64,000 bases of DNA. It comes from Burkholderia lata. GTDB lineage: Bacteria > Pseudomonadota > Gammaproteobacteria > Burkholderiales > Burkholderiaceae. Location of the stretch: NCBI RefSeq assembly GCF_000012945.1, contig NC_007511.1:868001-932000 (forward strand). Reading direction: 5' to 3'. The notes under the pieces were generated by a model that ran no database searches, was not told where the DNA came from, and worked only from the letters and a program-made list of their open reading frames with translations. Below, piece after piece: positions 7,003 to 15,230 of the stretch (position 1 is its first letter; each line of letters begins with the position of its first letter). Position numbers and translations under genes: made by a program.

Positions 7003-7863
7003 ATGGCCGCCAATTTCGACGAACTCGCGTCCCGGATCCGGGCGCAATTTTCCGAGCTGAGCCCGCAATTCCAGGCGGGCGCTGCCTTCCTCCTCGATCA
7101 TCCCGACGAAGTCGCCACCTCGTCGATGCGCAAGGTCGCCCAGCGCGCGCAGGTGCAGCCCGCGTCGCTCGTGCGGCTCGCGCAGCAATTCGGCTTCCCC
7201 GGCTGGAACGAGTTGCGCGACCTGTGCGTCGCGCGTGTGCGCACGCGCCCCGAGCCGCTTACGCAGCGGGCGCGCTCGCTCGTGCGGCCCGACGCGAAGG
7301 CGTCGCTCGCGCACGATCTGCTCGCCGCGCAACAACACAACCTGTCGGCCACTGCCGCGCAGAACGAGCACGCGCTCGCCGATGCCGCGAAACTGATCCG
7401 CAAGGCGTCGCACGTGCACGTCGCGGGGTTTCGCTCGTGCTATCCGGTCGCGTTCGGCTTCGTGTACGGCTACCGGCTGTTCCGTCCGACCGTGTCGCTG
7501 CTCAACGGCGTGGCCGGCTCGCTCGAAATGGAACTGCGGACGATCGCGAAGCAGAGCGTGACCGTCGTCGTCAGCTTCGCGCCGTATTCGGCGGAAGCGA
7601 CCCGCGTCGCGCAGGCCGCGAAGGCGCAGGGCAGCCGGATCGTCGCGATCACCGACAGCGCGGTGTCGCCGATTGCACTGCACGCGGATGCGCAACTGAT
7701 CTTCACGCACGACAGCCCGTCGTTTTTCCCGTCGCTGGTGGCCGCGCACGCGATGGCCGAAGCGCTGGTCGCGCAGTTGCTGGCGCTCGAAGGCAGCGAT
7801 GCGATCGCCGCGCTCGAGCGCACGGAAGCCGAACTGCACGCGAAGGGCGCTTACGTCGTTTGA
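7003..7863 (+). CDS. RpiR-family transcriptional regulator (HTH + SIS)
   Basis: A 286-residue protein with an N-terminal HTH_6 domain (MAANFDELASRIRAQFSELS to about residue 80, including the RKVAQRAQVQPASLVRLAQQ recognition helices) and a C-terminal sugar-isomerase (SIS) domain at about 125-260 that binds a phosphosugar effector in the family. It lies alone, 55 bases after the ygiW-like gene and 55 bases before an acetyltransferase gene. No sugar-metabolism gene adjoins it, so the regulon cannot be told. Confidence 0.85.
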   Translation: MAANFDELASRIRAQFSELSPQFQAGAAFLLDHPDEVATSSMRKVAQRAQVQPASLVRLAQQFGFPGWNELRDLCVARVRTRPEPLTQRARSLVRPDAKASLAHDLLAAQQHNLSATAAQNEHALADAAKLIRKASHVHVAGFRSCYPVAFGFVYGYRLFRPTVSLLNGVAGSLEMELRTIAKQSVTVVVSFAPYSAEATRVAQAAKAQGSRIVAITDSAVSPIALHADAQLIFTHDSPSFFPSLVAAHAMAEALVAQLLALEGSDAIAALERTEAELHAKGAYVV

Positions 7864-7918
7864 CGCCGATCGACCGGCTTCAACGCTTCCCTATTGTCGA
7901 TTCAAGCGGATTCAACCG

Positions 7919-8344
7919 ATGACGTTCACATACGAGGTGACGGACGCGGGCGACGCGGACGTTCGCAAGCAGATCGTCGCGCCGCTCATCCGGTTCAACG
8001 AAAGCCAGGCGGGCCCGAACGACGCCCGTCCGCTGGCCGTGGTCGTGACCGATGGCGACGGCGCGGTGGTCGGTGGCTTGTGGGGCAGCACGGCATACGG
8101 TTGGCTGCATGTCGACCTGCTCGTGGTGCCCGAGGCCGCGCGCGGCCAGGGCGCGGGCACGCGCATCATGGATCTGGCCGAGGCGGAAGCCGTCGCGCGC
8201 GGCTGCCACAGCGCGTGGCTCGACACGTTCGACTTCCAGGCGCGGCCGTTCTACGAGAAACGCGGCTATGTCCGCTTCGGCGAGTTGCCGGATTATCCGG
8301 TCGGGCATACGCGCATTTTCCTGACGAAGACGCTCGCGGGCTGA
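7919..8344 (+). CDS. GNAT-family N-acetyltransferase
   Basis: A 141-residue single GNAT domain. The acetyl-CoA loop appears as VVPEAARGQGAGTRIMDLAE (the R/Q-x-x-G-x-G/A motif), followed by CHSAWLDTFDFQARPFYEKRGYVRFGELPDYPVG, the standard C-terminal half with FYEKRGY. The substrate is unknown. ATG 7919 fits the domain start; frames upstream overlap the RpiR gene. It may be co-transcribed with the RpiR gene. Confidence 0.85.
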   Translation: MTFTYEVTDAGDADVRKQIVAPLIRFNESQAGPNDARPLAVVVTDGDGAVVGGLWGSTAYGWLHVDLLVVPEAARGQGAGTRIMDLAEAEAVARGCHSAWLDTFDFQARPFYEKRGYVRFGELPDYPVGHTRIFLTKTLAG

Positions 8345-8537
8345 GCATCGCGGCCGCATGGCGCGGCGCGGTTGACGACGTCGCCGGCCGTCGCCTAGGA
8401 TACCGGTCAGCGATGCAGGTCGCTTCCGGGTCCGCGGAAAGGGTTGAACCCACCTGTCGCAGCAAATTCAGCTTTCCCCCTGTCCTTTGTGCTGGCGGTA
8501 TTGCGGACCTTCGGCCATTCACTGCACGAGGATTCGC

Positions 8538-10205
8538 ATGAAAAAGTTGCCTCCCAAGGCCAATCCCGATCATCTGAAAAAGCAGGCCAAGGCATTGTTG
8601 CGCCTGTACCGGCAGGGCGACGCCGAGGCCGTCGCGCGCTTTGTCCGGTTTCTCCCCGCTGCCGCGAACCGCACGCACGACGAAGCGCTCGCGCTCGGGC
8701 TCCGGCTGCACGACGCGCAATCCTGCGTCGCGCGCGAGTACGGTTTTGCGTCATGGGCCGATCTCGGCGCGTTCGTCGAAACGCATGCGCTGGCGGGGCA
8801 ACAGCGGTCGGAGCTGACCCGGCGCTGGCTCGACCTGGCCTACGGCGGCGACGTGACCGGCGGCTACGACGCACCCCGGCCGCGCGTCGCCGCGCAATTG
8901 CTGCTCGACCATCCCGATCTCGTTGCGGGCGATCCGACCGTCGCCTGCGCGGCCGGCGATCTCGATGCCGTGAAGGCGGCGCTGGCCGCCGATTCCGGCT
9001 GGATCGCGCGCGCCGGCGGCGTGCTGAAGCTGCCGCCGCTGGTCGCCGTCACCCATTCGCGGCTCGGGCAGCTTCCGGAGTTTGCCGCCCGGCTGCGTGC
9101 TTGCGCGCGTCTTCTGCTCGATGCCGGCGCCGATCCGAACCAGCGGATCGGCAACCGCTTTCCGCCGGCTTCGCTCGCCGAGCCCGACGAAGCGGAGCCG
9201 CTGTCGGCCCTGTACGGCGCGGCAGGCGTCAATCGCGATCCGGTTCTCACCGCCATGCTGCTGGAAGCCGGTGCCAACCCGAACGACGGCGAATCGCTGT
9301 ATCACTCGGTGGAGAATCCGGCTTGTACGCGCGTGCTGCTCGAACACGGCGCGCGGGTGGGCGGGACGAATGCGTTGCGGCGCGCGTTCGACATGCGCGA
9401 CGCGGATGCGCTCGAACTGCTGCTCGCGCATGGCGGCGACCCGAACGAGCCGCCCGGCGAGGGGTTGGCGCAGACTTGGGGCGCGCCGCTGTTGCGGGCG
9501 ATCGGCGTGCGCTGCTCGGCGCGCCACGTCGCCGCGCTGCTGGCGGCCGGCGCCGATCCCGGCGCGCGGACCCCGACAGGCGTTAGTGCGTACCGGCTGG
9601 CGATGCAGGCCGGGCTGTCCGACGTCGCGGCATTGTTGCGCGCGGCCGGCGCGGAAGAGCCGCTCGACGCGGTGGACGCGTTCGTGGCGGCCTGCGCGCG
9701 CGCCGACGCCGACGACGCGCGGCGCATCCAGGCGCGCCATCCCGAACTGCCCGGCGCGCTGTCCGGCGAGCAGCTGCGGTTACTGCCGGACGCCGCCGCG
9801 TGGGGTTCGGGCGATGCGGTGAAGGTCATGGTCGAACTGGGGTGGCCGATCGCCGCGCGGGGCGGCGACTGGGATGCGAGCGCGCTGAATCACGCGGTGT
9901 TCCGTGGCGACGCGGACTTGCTGGCGTTCCTGCTCGCGCACGGTGCGAGCTGGCGCGACATGCACGGGTTCGGGAGCGATGCGCTCGGCACGTTGTCCTG
10001 GGCATCCGTCAACGAACCGGAGCATGTCGGCGCGTCCGACTGGGAGGCTTGCGCGCGGGTGCTGCTCGCGCACGGCGTGCCGCAAGCCGCGCGGGACCCG
10101 TCGAATCCGGACGGCGTGCTGATCGACGGTCGCGCGATGCGCTTCTCCGAGGCCGTCACCGACGTGTTGCTCGGCATCGACGGCGGGCCAACCGCATCGA
10201 TCTGA
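8538..10205 (+). CDS. Large ankyrin-repeat protein
   Basis: A 555-residue protein. After an N-terminal segment of about 75 residues (KKLPPKANPDHLKKQAKALL, then LRLHDAQSCVAREYGFASWADL, a pattern shared by several bacterial ankyrin proteins), ankyrin repeats follow at about 110-400. They are recognisable as ARLLLDAGADPNQR, AMLLEAGANPNDGESLYHSV, LLLAHGGDPNEPPGEG and ALLAAGADPGARTPTGVSAY, with further degenerate repeats to about residue 520 (LLAHGASWRDMHGFGSDALG). No signal peptide or membrane helix is seen, so it is probably a cytoplasmic protein-binding scaffold. GAGG stands 6 bases before the ATG. Partner unknown. Confidence 0.8.
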   Translation: MKKLPPKANPDHLKKQAKALLRLYRQGDAEAVARFVRFLPAAANRTHDEALALGLRLHDAQSCVAREYGFASWADLGAFVETHALAGQQRSELTRRWLDLAYGGDVTGGYDAPRPRVAAQLLLDHPDLVAGDPTVACAAGDLDAVKAALAADSGWIARAGGVLKLPPLVAVTHSRLGQLPEFAARLRACARLLLDAGADPNQRIGNRFPPASLAEPDEAEPLSALYGAAGVNRDPVLTAMLLEAGANPNDGESLYHSVENPACTRVLLEHGARVGGTNALRRAFDMRDADALELLLAHGGDPNEPPGEGLAQTWGAPLLRAIGVRCSARHVAALLAAGADPGARTPTGVSAYRLAMQAGLSDVAALLRAAGAEEPLDAVDAFVAACARADADDARRIQARHPELPGALSGEQLRLLPDAAAWGSGDAVKVMVELGWPIAARGGDWDASALNHAVFRGDADLLAFLLAHGASWRDMHGFGSDALGTLSWASVNEPEHVGASDWEACARVLLAHGVPQAARDPSNPDGVLIDGRAMRFSEAVTDVLLGIDGGPTASI

Positions 10206-10213
10206 ACGACCGT

Positions 10214-10246
10214 GGGCCGGCGCCGGGTAGGGGGCGGCGCCGGCCC
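10214..10246 (+). terminator. Perfect 11-bp hairpin after the ankyrin gene
   Basis: GGGCCGGCGCC (10214-10224) and GGCGCCGGCCC (10236-10246) form a perfect stem with an 11-base G-rich loop, starting nine bases after the stop codon. There is no T-run, so it is not a textbook intrinsic terminator; it may pause polymerase or protect the 3' end of the message. Confidence 0.5.
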
Positions 10247-10379
10247 GCGCGTTGCCGGCTGCTGGCGTACCGCCGGCGAGCCGGTTTTTCCCGTCGCACG
10301 ACGACATTTCGGCGAATGCTGAAACGTCGCGTGCACGACCGGCGTAAGCTCAGTCGTCACTTTCCTTCCGGAGTCCGCG

Positions 10380-11240
10380 ATGCCCCGTTCCGACCTGCAA
10401 GCCCGCCAAGCCGAAGCTTTCCGCGCCCTGCATGCGCGTCCCGGCGCCTTCATCATCCCGAACCCGTGGGACGCCGGCACCGCGCGTCTGCTCGCGATGG
10501 CCGGCTTCGAGGCGCTCGCGACCACGAGTGCCGGCTACGCGTTTTCGAAAGGGCAGCCCGACAATGCGATCGACCGCGACGCGATGCTCGATCACATTAG
10601 CGAGATCGTCGCCGCGGGCGGCCTGCCCGTCAGCGCCGATCTGGAGAACGGCTTCGGCGACGCACCCGACACGGTGGCCGAAACGATCCGGCTCGCGGCC
10701 GAGGCCGGCGCGGTCGGCGGCTCGATCGAGGACGCGACGGGCCGCGCCGACGCGCCGATCTACGCGCGCGAAGCGGCGATCGAGCGCATCGCGGCGGCCG
10801 TCGCTGCGGCACGCGCGCTGCCGTTCCCGTTCACGCTGACCGCGCGCTGCGAAAACTACCTGCATGGCCGCCACGACCTCGCCGACACGATCGCGCGGCT
10901 CGTCGCCTATCGCGACGCGGGTGCCGACGTGCTGTACGCGCCGGGCATCACCGATGCGGACGACATCGCGGCGGTGACGCAGGCAGTCGGCGCGCCCGTG
11001 AACGTCGTGATGGGGCTGCAGGGCGGATTGCTGAGCCTCGACGCGCTGGCGGCGCTCGGCGTGAAGCGCGTGAGCGTCGGCGGCGCGCTGGCGCGGGCCG
11101 CGCTCGGCGCCTTTCTGCGCGCGGCGAAGGAGATGGCGCAGGAGGGCACGTTTACATTTACGCAAGCTGCCGTGCCCGGGCGGGATATCAACCGCTGGTT
11201 TGCGTCGCCGGATAATTCGTCGGTTTTGTTCGGAGAATGA
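10380..11240 (+). CDS. Isocitrate lyase/PEP mutase family enzyme
   Basis: A 286-residue TIM-barrel enzyme of the isocitrate lyase/phosphoenolpyruvate mutase superfamily. The Mg-binding strand SADLENGFGDAPDTVAETIR and the following GGSIEDATGR and FTLTARCENYLHGRHDLADT segments are the typical active-site strands. The catalytic KKCGH-type loop of true isocitrate lyases is not obvious, so the reaction is probably a C-C or C-P lyase/mutase other than isocitrate cleavage. GGAG lies 6-9 bases before the ATG. It is monocistronic. Confidence 0.85.
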   Translation: MPRSDLQARQAEAFRALHARPGAFIIPNPWDAGTARLLAMAGFEALATTSAGYAFSKGQPDNAIDRDAMLDHISEIVAAGGLPVSADLENGFGDAPDTVAETIRLAAEAGAVGGSIEDATGRADAPIYAREAAIERIAAAVAAARALPFPFTLTARCENYLHGRHDLADTIARLVAYRDAGADVLYAPGITDADDIAAVTQAVGAPVNVVMGLQGGLLSLDALAALGVKRVSVGGALARAALGAFLRAAKEMAQEGTFTFTQAAVPGRDINRWFASPDNSSVLFGE

Positions 11241-11577
11241 GCATAAATAAATGGTGGGATCGTTCCCAGCCGAAATGTTGATTGACAATAATCAACCGAT
11301 TTCGTGTCCGAATTAAACGTCGGTGACGACGCAAAATACATCGTCTATTCTCCGCATTCCGCCCATTCGACCTTCGCCGGCGCGCAAAACGCGCCGGATT
11401 GGGCGATCGGGCGCTCGCCGTGCGCGTCGATGGCGCACATTGTTGCATTTCCCCGGTCAGTATGTTTTTGAACGCGGGAGTTGCCGGCCGGTTTTTTGAT
11501 TGATAATCTGCGGCACGTTCGAATGAACGGGTGGTAAACCACCGGGAATATCGATATATAAGAATGCTGAGAGAGCG
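11241..11577. other. Intergenic region with an AT-rich upstream element
   Basis: These 337 bases hold no gene. They are AT-rich for this genome. At 11277-11296 there is a perfect 7-bp inverted repeat, GTTGATT and AATCAAC around GACAAT, which could be an operator or a small hairpin. The last 60 bases lead to the DUF2158 gene with GAGAGCG just before its ATG. Confidence 0.5.
11277..11296. promoter_or_regulatory. Perfect inverted repeat, possible operator
   Basis: GTTGATT (11277-11283) and AATCAAC (11290-11296) are exact inverted arms around six bases. The site is about 280 bases upstream of the DUF2158 gene and about 40 bases downstream of the preceding gene, with no T-run after it. No regulator gene adjoins it, so the assignment is open. 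Confidence 0.35.
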
Positions 11578-11844
11578 ATGACGAACCGAGAAAATCAACG
11601 CGTCAGGTTTCGCGTCGGCGATGTCGTGACGCTGAAGACGGGCGGGCCGCGCATGACCGTCACTTATGCCGGGCCGGTCGTATTCGACGACGGCGACTGG
11701 CTGATCTGCCAATGGTTCGACGAAAACGGCGAATTCCGGCAGGAAATGTTCCCTCACGACACGGTGGTGCCCGAGCCGCGCGCGATTTCGGCCGGACGCG
11801 TACGCATGCGCATGCAGTCGCATCGTTACCGCTCGGCTGCCTGA
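11578..11844 (+). CDS. DUF2158/YodC-like small protein
   Basis: An 88-residue protein, MTNRENQRVRFRVGDVVTLK then TGGPRMTVTYAGPVVFDDGDWLICQWFDENGEFRQEMFPHDTV. The G-G-P-x-M-T-V motif and the CQWFD...F motif are those of the DUF2158 family, small SH3-like proteins of unknown function. The C-terminal 20 residues are Arg/Met-rich. ATG 11578 has a purine-rich stretch (GAGAGCG) directly before it. Confidence 0.8.
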   Translation: MTNRENQRVRFRVGDVVTLKTGGPRMTVTYAGPVVFDDGDWLICQWFDENGEFRQEMFPHDTVVPEPRAISAGRVRMRMQSHRYRSAA

Positions 11845-11945
11845 CAATCACCTGTCGTCGCGATGCAACCACGCGCAACGCACGCACCGCGACATTTCAC
11901 GTCAGCCCGAAACATGCGGCGGTGCGCTGCACCGATACTGTCTGC

Positions 11946-13121
11946 ATGAACCCGACCGATCCCATCGCAGCGGTCACGCACCGCGATCCCTATCCCTACT
12001 ATGCGGCGCTCGTCGACGGGCCGCCGCTCGCGTTCGACGCCACGCTCGGCCTGTGGGTCGCGAGCCGCGCGGCCGCCGTGACGGCCGTGCTCGGCCATCC
12101 GGCCTGCCGGGTTCGCCCGCTGGACGCACCCGTGCCGCCCGCGTTGCGCGGCACGACGGCCGGCGCGTTGTTCGGCGAGCTGGTGCGCATGAACGACGGC
12201 GCGCTGCGGCACGACGTGCCGAAGCAGGCGCTGCGCACGGCGTTCGCGCCGATCGACACGGTCGCGTTGCGTGACCGTGTCACGCAGCTTGCCGCGCGGC
12301 GCTTGCCGACGCCGGGCGATGCCGGCGCGCTGAACGCATGGTGCATGACGGTGCCCGTTTGCGCGGTTGCCGATCTGCTCGGCTTCGACGACACGCAGCT
12401 CGACGATATTGCGGGCCTGGTCGTCGATTTCGTCGCCGCGCTGTCGCCGCTGTCGGATGCCGTGGCGCTGGCCCGCGCGAGCGACGCCGCGCGGCAACTG
12501 CTCGACCGGATGACGGCGCGCGTCGCGCAGTCGCATGCGCACGACGGCACGCTCGTCGCCGCGGTGCAGCAGGCGGCCCGCGTGTCGGGCTGGCAGGCGA
12601 GCGGCGGGCTGGTCGCGAATCTCGTCGGGCTGTTGTCGCAGACCTGCGAGGCGACTGCCGCGTGGCTCGGCAATACGCTGGTGGCGTGGAGCGGGGACGC
12701 GAGCGCGAGCGCTGCGCGTGTGGTTCCGGACGATGCTGCGCTCGACGCATTCGTTGCCGAAGTCGGGCGCTTCGATTCGCCGGTGCAGAACACGCGCCGC
12801 TTCGTCGCATCGCGCACGACGATCGAAGGCGTGACCGTCGAAGCCGGCGACGCGATTCTCGTCGTGCTTGCCGCCGCGAACCGCGACCCGGCCGTGCATC
12901 GCGATCCGCACCGGTTCATGCCTGGCCGCGCGGCCGGGCCGAATTTCGGCTTCGGCACGGGGCCGCATGGTTGCCCGGGCGAGCGGATCGCGCGGGCGGT
13001 GACGGCGGGGGCATTCGGGGCGTGGCTGCGTGCGGGCGGTGTGGCACCGCACGACGGGCTGGCGTGGGACTACCGCGCGTCGACCAACGTCAGGATGCCG
13101 AAGTTCGACGCGGCACGGTGA
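11946..13121 (+). CDS. Cytochrome P450
   Basis: A 391-residue soluble P450. The haem-binding loop reads FGFGTGPHGCPGERIA with Cys343 as the iron ligand, and E272-V-G-R275 is the K-helix ExxR. The I-helix region, LLSQTCEATAAWLGN (about 229-243), keeps the E/T pair but replaces the usual A/G-G-x-D/E-T-T pattern, a departure that can accompany unusual chemistry. No ferredoxin or ferredoxin reductase gene adjoins, so it must use partners encoded elsewhere. The ATG at 11946 starts MNPTDPIAAVTHRDPYPYYA, the standard bacterial P450 N-terminus. Substrate unknown. Confidence 0.9.
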   Translation: MNPTDPIAAVTHRDPYPYYAALVDGPPLAFDATLGLWVASRAAAVTAVLGHPACRVRPLDAPVPPALRGTTAGALFGELVRMNDGALRHDVPKQALRTAFAPIDTVALRDRVTQLAARRLPTPGDAGALNAWCMTVPVCAVADLLGFDDTQLDDIAGLVVDFVAALSPLSDAVALARASDAARQLLDRMTARVAQSHAHDGTLVAAVQQAARVSGWQASGGLVANLVGLLSQTCEATAAWLGNTLVAWSGDASASAARVVPDDAALDAFVAEVGRFDSPVQNTRRFVASRTTIEGVTVEAGDAILVVLAAANRDPAVHRDPHRFMPGRAAGPNFGFGTGPHGCPGERIARAVTAGAFGAWLRAGGVAPHDGLAWDYRASTNVRMPKFDAAR

Positions 13122-13136
13122 AGGGGAAAGAGGGAC

Positions 13137-13463
13137 TTAACGGCAGCCTTGCTTCTCCGCCCACTGCTCCTGGGCGGCGACGCGGCGTTGCACGCGTTCG
13201 ACGAGACCGGTCGAGAAGGTCCGCATGCTGATACCGCGGCGCTTCGCGAGGATCGTCTGCGCGACATCGGTGCGCGGGTTCGGCTGGCAGGCCCAGTACA
13301 GCGTCATCAGCCAGCCGATGCCGGTCCACCCGAACAGCGCGTTGAACATCGCGACCGTCAGCTTGTCGTGCCGGCCACGCCGGTCGGCAATGACCGCCGG
13401 CAGAAAATAGATCGCGATCGCGGCCACCGAACCGGCCACTTGAATCAGGACTGCGTTCTGCAT
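13137..13463 (-). CDS. Superinfection-immunity-type small membrane protein
   Basis: A 108-residue protein with two membrane helices (about 5-25 and 40-60). The second contains FNALFGWTGIGWLMTLYWAC, the hallmark of the Imm_superinfect family (Pfam PF14373), named after the phage T4 Imm protein. Chromosomal members are common and mostly unstudied; phage defence is not shown for this gene. The C-terminal 45 residues are basic and cytoplasmic. GGAG lies 8 bases before the ATG. It converges on the P450 gene with 15 bases between. Confidence 0.8.
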   Translation of the reverse strand: MQNAVLIQVAGSVAAIAIYFLPAVIADRRGRHDKLTVAMFNALFGWTGIGWLMTLYWACQPNPRTDVAQTILAKRRGISMRTFSTGLVERVQRRVAAQEQWAEKQGCR

Positions 13464-13564
13464 GTTGCTGCTCCATCCGAACTGCAATGGGACTGATTGT
13501 CGCGCTTTTTTCGTTTGCGTGCAGGGCGTGGACAGGCAATTGATTGTTGCGTTTTTAATGACGA

Positions 13565-13984
13565 TCAGCCGGCTTCGGCATCCGCCGGCTGCACTTCGTT
13601 GCTCAACGTGAAGCCCTCGTCGAGCCAGCCCGTCACGCCGCCGATCATCAGCTTGACCGGCCGGCCGAGACGCGCGAGCTGGATCGCCGCGCGCGCGGCG
13701 CCGTTGCAGTGCGGCCCCGCGCAATAGACGACGAACAGCGTGCTCGCCGGATAGCCGGCGAGCTTGCTCTCGATGATCTTGCGGCGCGGCAGGTTGCGCG
13801 CGCCGGGTACGTGGCCGACGGCGAACGAGTCGGGGCCGCGCACGTCGAGCAGCACAAAATCGGGCGCCCCCGATGCGAGCGCGTCGTGCACGTCCCAGCA
13901 ATCGGTCTCGAATCGCAGCGACGCCTCGAAATGCGCAAGGGCGGCGGGGCTGTCGGCGGCGGGCACGTCGGTGACGTAGGACAT
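13565..13984 (-). CDS. Rhodanese-domain sulfurtransferase
   Basis: A 139-residue single rhodanese domain. FVLLDVRGPDSFAVGHVPGA is the CH2A motif, and VVYCAGPHCNGAARAAIQLA contains the active-site loop with the catalytic Cys in Y-C-A-G-P-H-C. GGVTGWLDEGF closes the domain. It would move sulfane sulfur from thiosulfate or a persulfide to an acceptor. AGGAGA precedes the ATG by about 9 bases. It is divergent from an FtrA-type regulator across 111 bases, an arrangement that suggests direct control. Confidence 0.88.
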   Translation of the reverse strand: MSYVTDVPAADSPAALAHFEASLRFETDCWDVHDALASGAPDFVLLDVRGPDSFAVGHVPGARNLPRRKIIESKLAGYPASTLFVVYCAGPHCNGAARAAIQLARLGRPVKLMIGGVTGWLDEGFTLSNEVQPADAEAG

Positions 13985-14095
13985 GGACAAGTTCTCCTGA
14001 AGGTTGTGCAGAACGCGGTGGAATGAGGGGCAGCATCGCGGTTCGGCGCGTTTCGCGGCAGTGGCGCGATCGACAAGTTCCGGTAACATCGCGCC

Positions 14096-15070
14096 ATGCA
14101 CAATCATCTCGTCGTCGCGCTCGCCTACGATCGCCTCTGCACGTTCGAATTCGGCTGCGTGGTCGAACTGTTCGCCCTCGAACGCCCCGAGCTCGGGGTC
14201 GACTGGTATCGCTTCGCCGTCTGCGCGAGCGAGCCGGGGCCCGTGCGTGCGGCGGGCGGCATCACGGTCGCCGCGCCGTATCGGCTCGCGACACTCGATC
14301 GCGCGGACACCATCGTGATTCCCGGCTGGCGCGATCCGGACGAACTGCCGCCGGAACCGTTGCTGAAGAAGCTGCGGGCCGCGCATCGCCGCGGCGCGCG
14401 GCTTTGCTCGATCTGCTCGGGCGTGTTCGTGCTGGCCGCGGCCGGCGTGCTCGACGGCCTCACGGTGACGACCCACTGGCGCTATGCGGAGAAACTGCAG
14501 GCGCGCTATCCGGCGCTGCGCGTGAATCCCGATGCGCTTTATGTCGACGAAGGGCAGGTGATCACATCGGCCGGGTCGGCGGCGGGGCTCGACATGCTGC
14601 TGCATCTCGTGCGTCGCGATCATGGCGGCGCGATCGCGAACCGCGTCGCGCAGCGCCTCGTGCTGCCGCCGCATCGCGACGGCGGGCAGGCGCAGTTCGT
14701 GCCGCGCCCGGTCGCGCCGGGCGGCACCGACCGGCTCGCGAAGCTGATCGACTGGATGCGTGCGCACGCGGCCGAGCCGCACACGCTCGCGTCGCTTGCC
14801 GCGCAGGCCGCGATGAGCACGCGTACGCTGCAGCGTCAGTTCGCGGACGCGACGGGAATGTCGCCGCTCGCGTGGTTGATCCGCGAACGCGTGAACGTCG
14901 CGAAGGACATGCTCGAAGCGCATCCCGCGCTGTCGCTTGCGCAGGTTGCGGCGCGCGCGGGGTTCGGTTCCGAGGAATCGCTGCGCCGGCATTTCCGGCG
15001 TGTCGCGGCGACGAGTCCGGCCGCGTACCGGCGCGGGATGAGTCGTGGCGAAAGCGCGCGGGACGCTTGA
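14096..15070 (+). CDS. ftrA: FtrA-type GlxA/AraC transcriptional regulator
   Basis: A 324-residue protein with an N-terminal DJ-1/PfpI-like domain (about 5-170; ARLCSICSGVFVLAAAGVLD is its nucleophile-elbow region) and a C-terminal AraC HTH (about 220-315; LASLAAQAAMSTRTLQRQFA, ATGMSPLAWLIRERVNVAKD and AGFGSEESLRRHFRRV). This matches FtrA, which is often encoded divergently from a rhodanese gene as here. Its ligand is unknown. Confidence 0.85.
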   Translation: MHNHLVVALAYDRLCTFEFGCVVELFALERPELGVDWYRFAVCASEPGPVRAAGGITVAAPYRLATLDRADTIVIPGWRDPDELPPEPLLKKLRAAHRRGARLCSICSGVFVLAAAGVLDGLTVTTHWRYAEKLQARYPALRVNPDALYVDEGQVITSAGSAAGLDMLLHLVRRDHGGAIANRVAQRLVLPPHRDGGQAQFVPRPVAPGGTDRLAKLIDWMRAHAAEPHTLASLAAQAAMSTRTLQRQFADATGMSPLAWLIRERVNVAKDMLEAHPALSLAQVAARAGFGSEESLRRHFRRVAATSPAAYRRGMSRGESARDA

Positions 15071-15148
15071 GCGCGGTACCGATTCCTGTCGACGTTTCCC
15101 TCGAGTGACACCGCAGCGGCGCAAGATCGCGCAGCACCGAGAGAGGCC

Positions 15149-15164
15149 GGCCGCCAGGGCGGCC
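15149..15164. terminator. Hairpin between convergent genes
   Basis: GGCCGC (15149-15154) and GCGGCC (15159-15164) form a 6-bp stem with a CAGG loop; a second CGCCGC/GCGGCG hairpin follows about 30 bases later. Both lie in the 160-base gap between the converging ftrA and decarboxylase genes and could act in either direction. No T-run. Confidence 0.35.
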
Positions 15165-15230
15165 GACGCCGGCTGCGAGTGGCGACGCCCGCCGCTGACT
15201 GGCGGCGCGGCATCGCGTTGCGTTGCGCAC

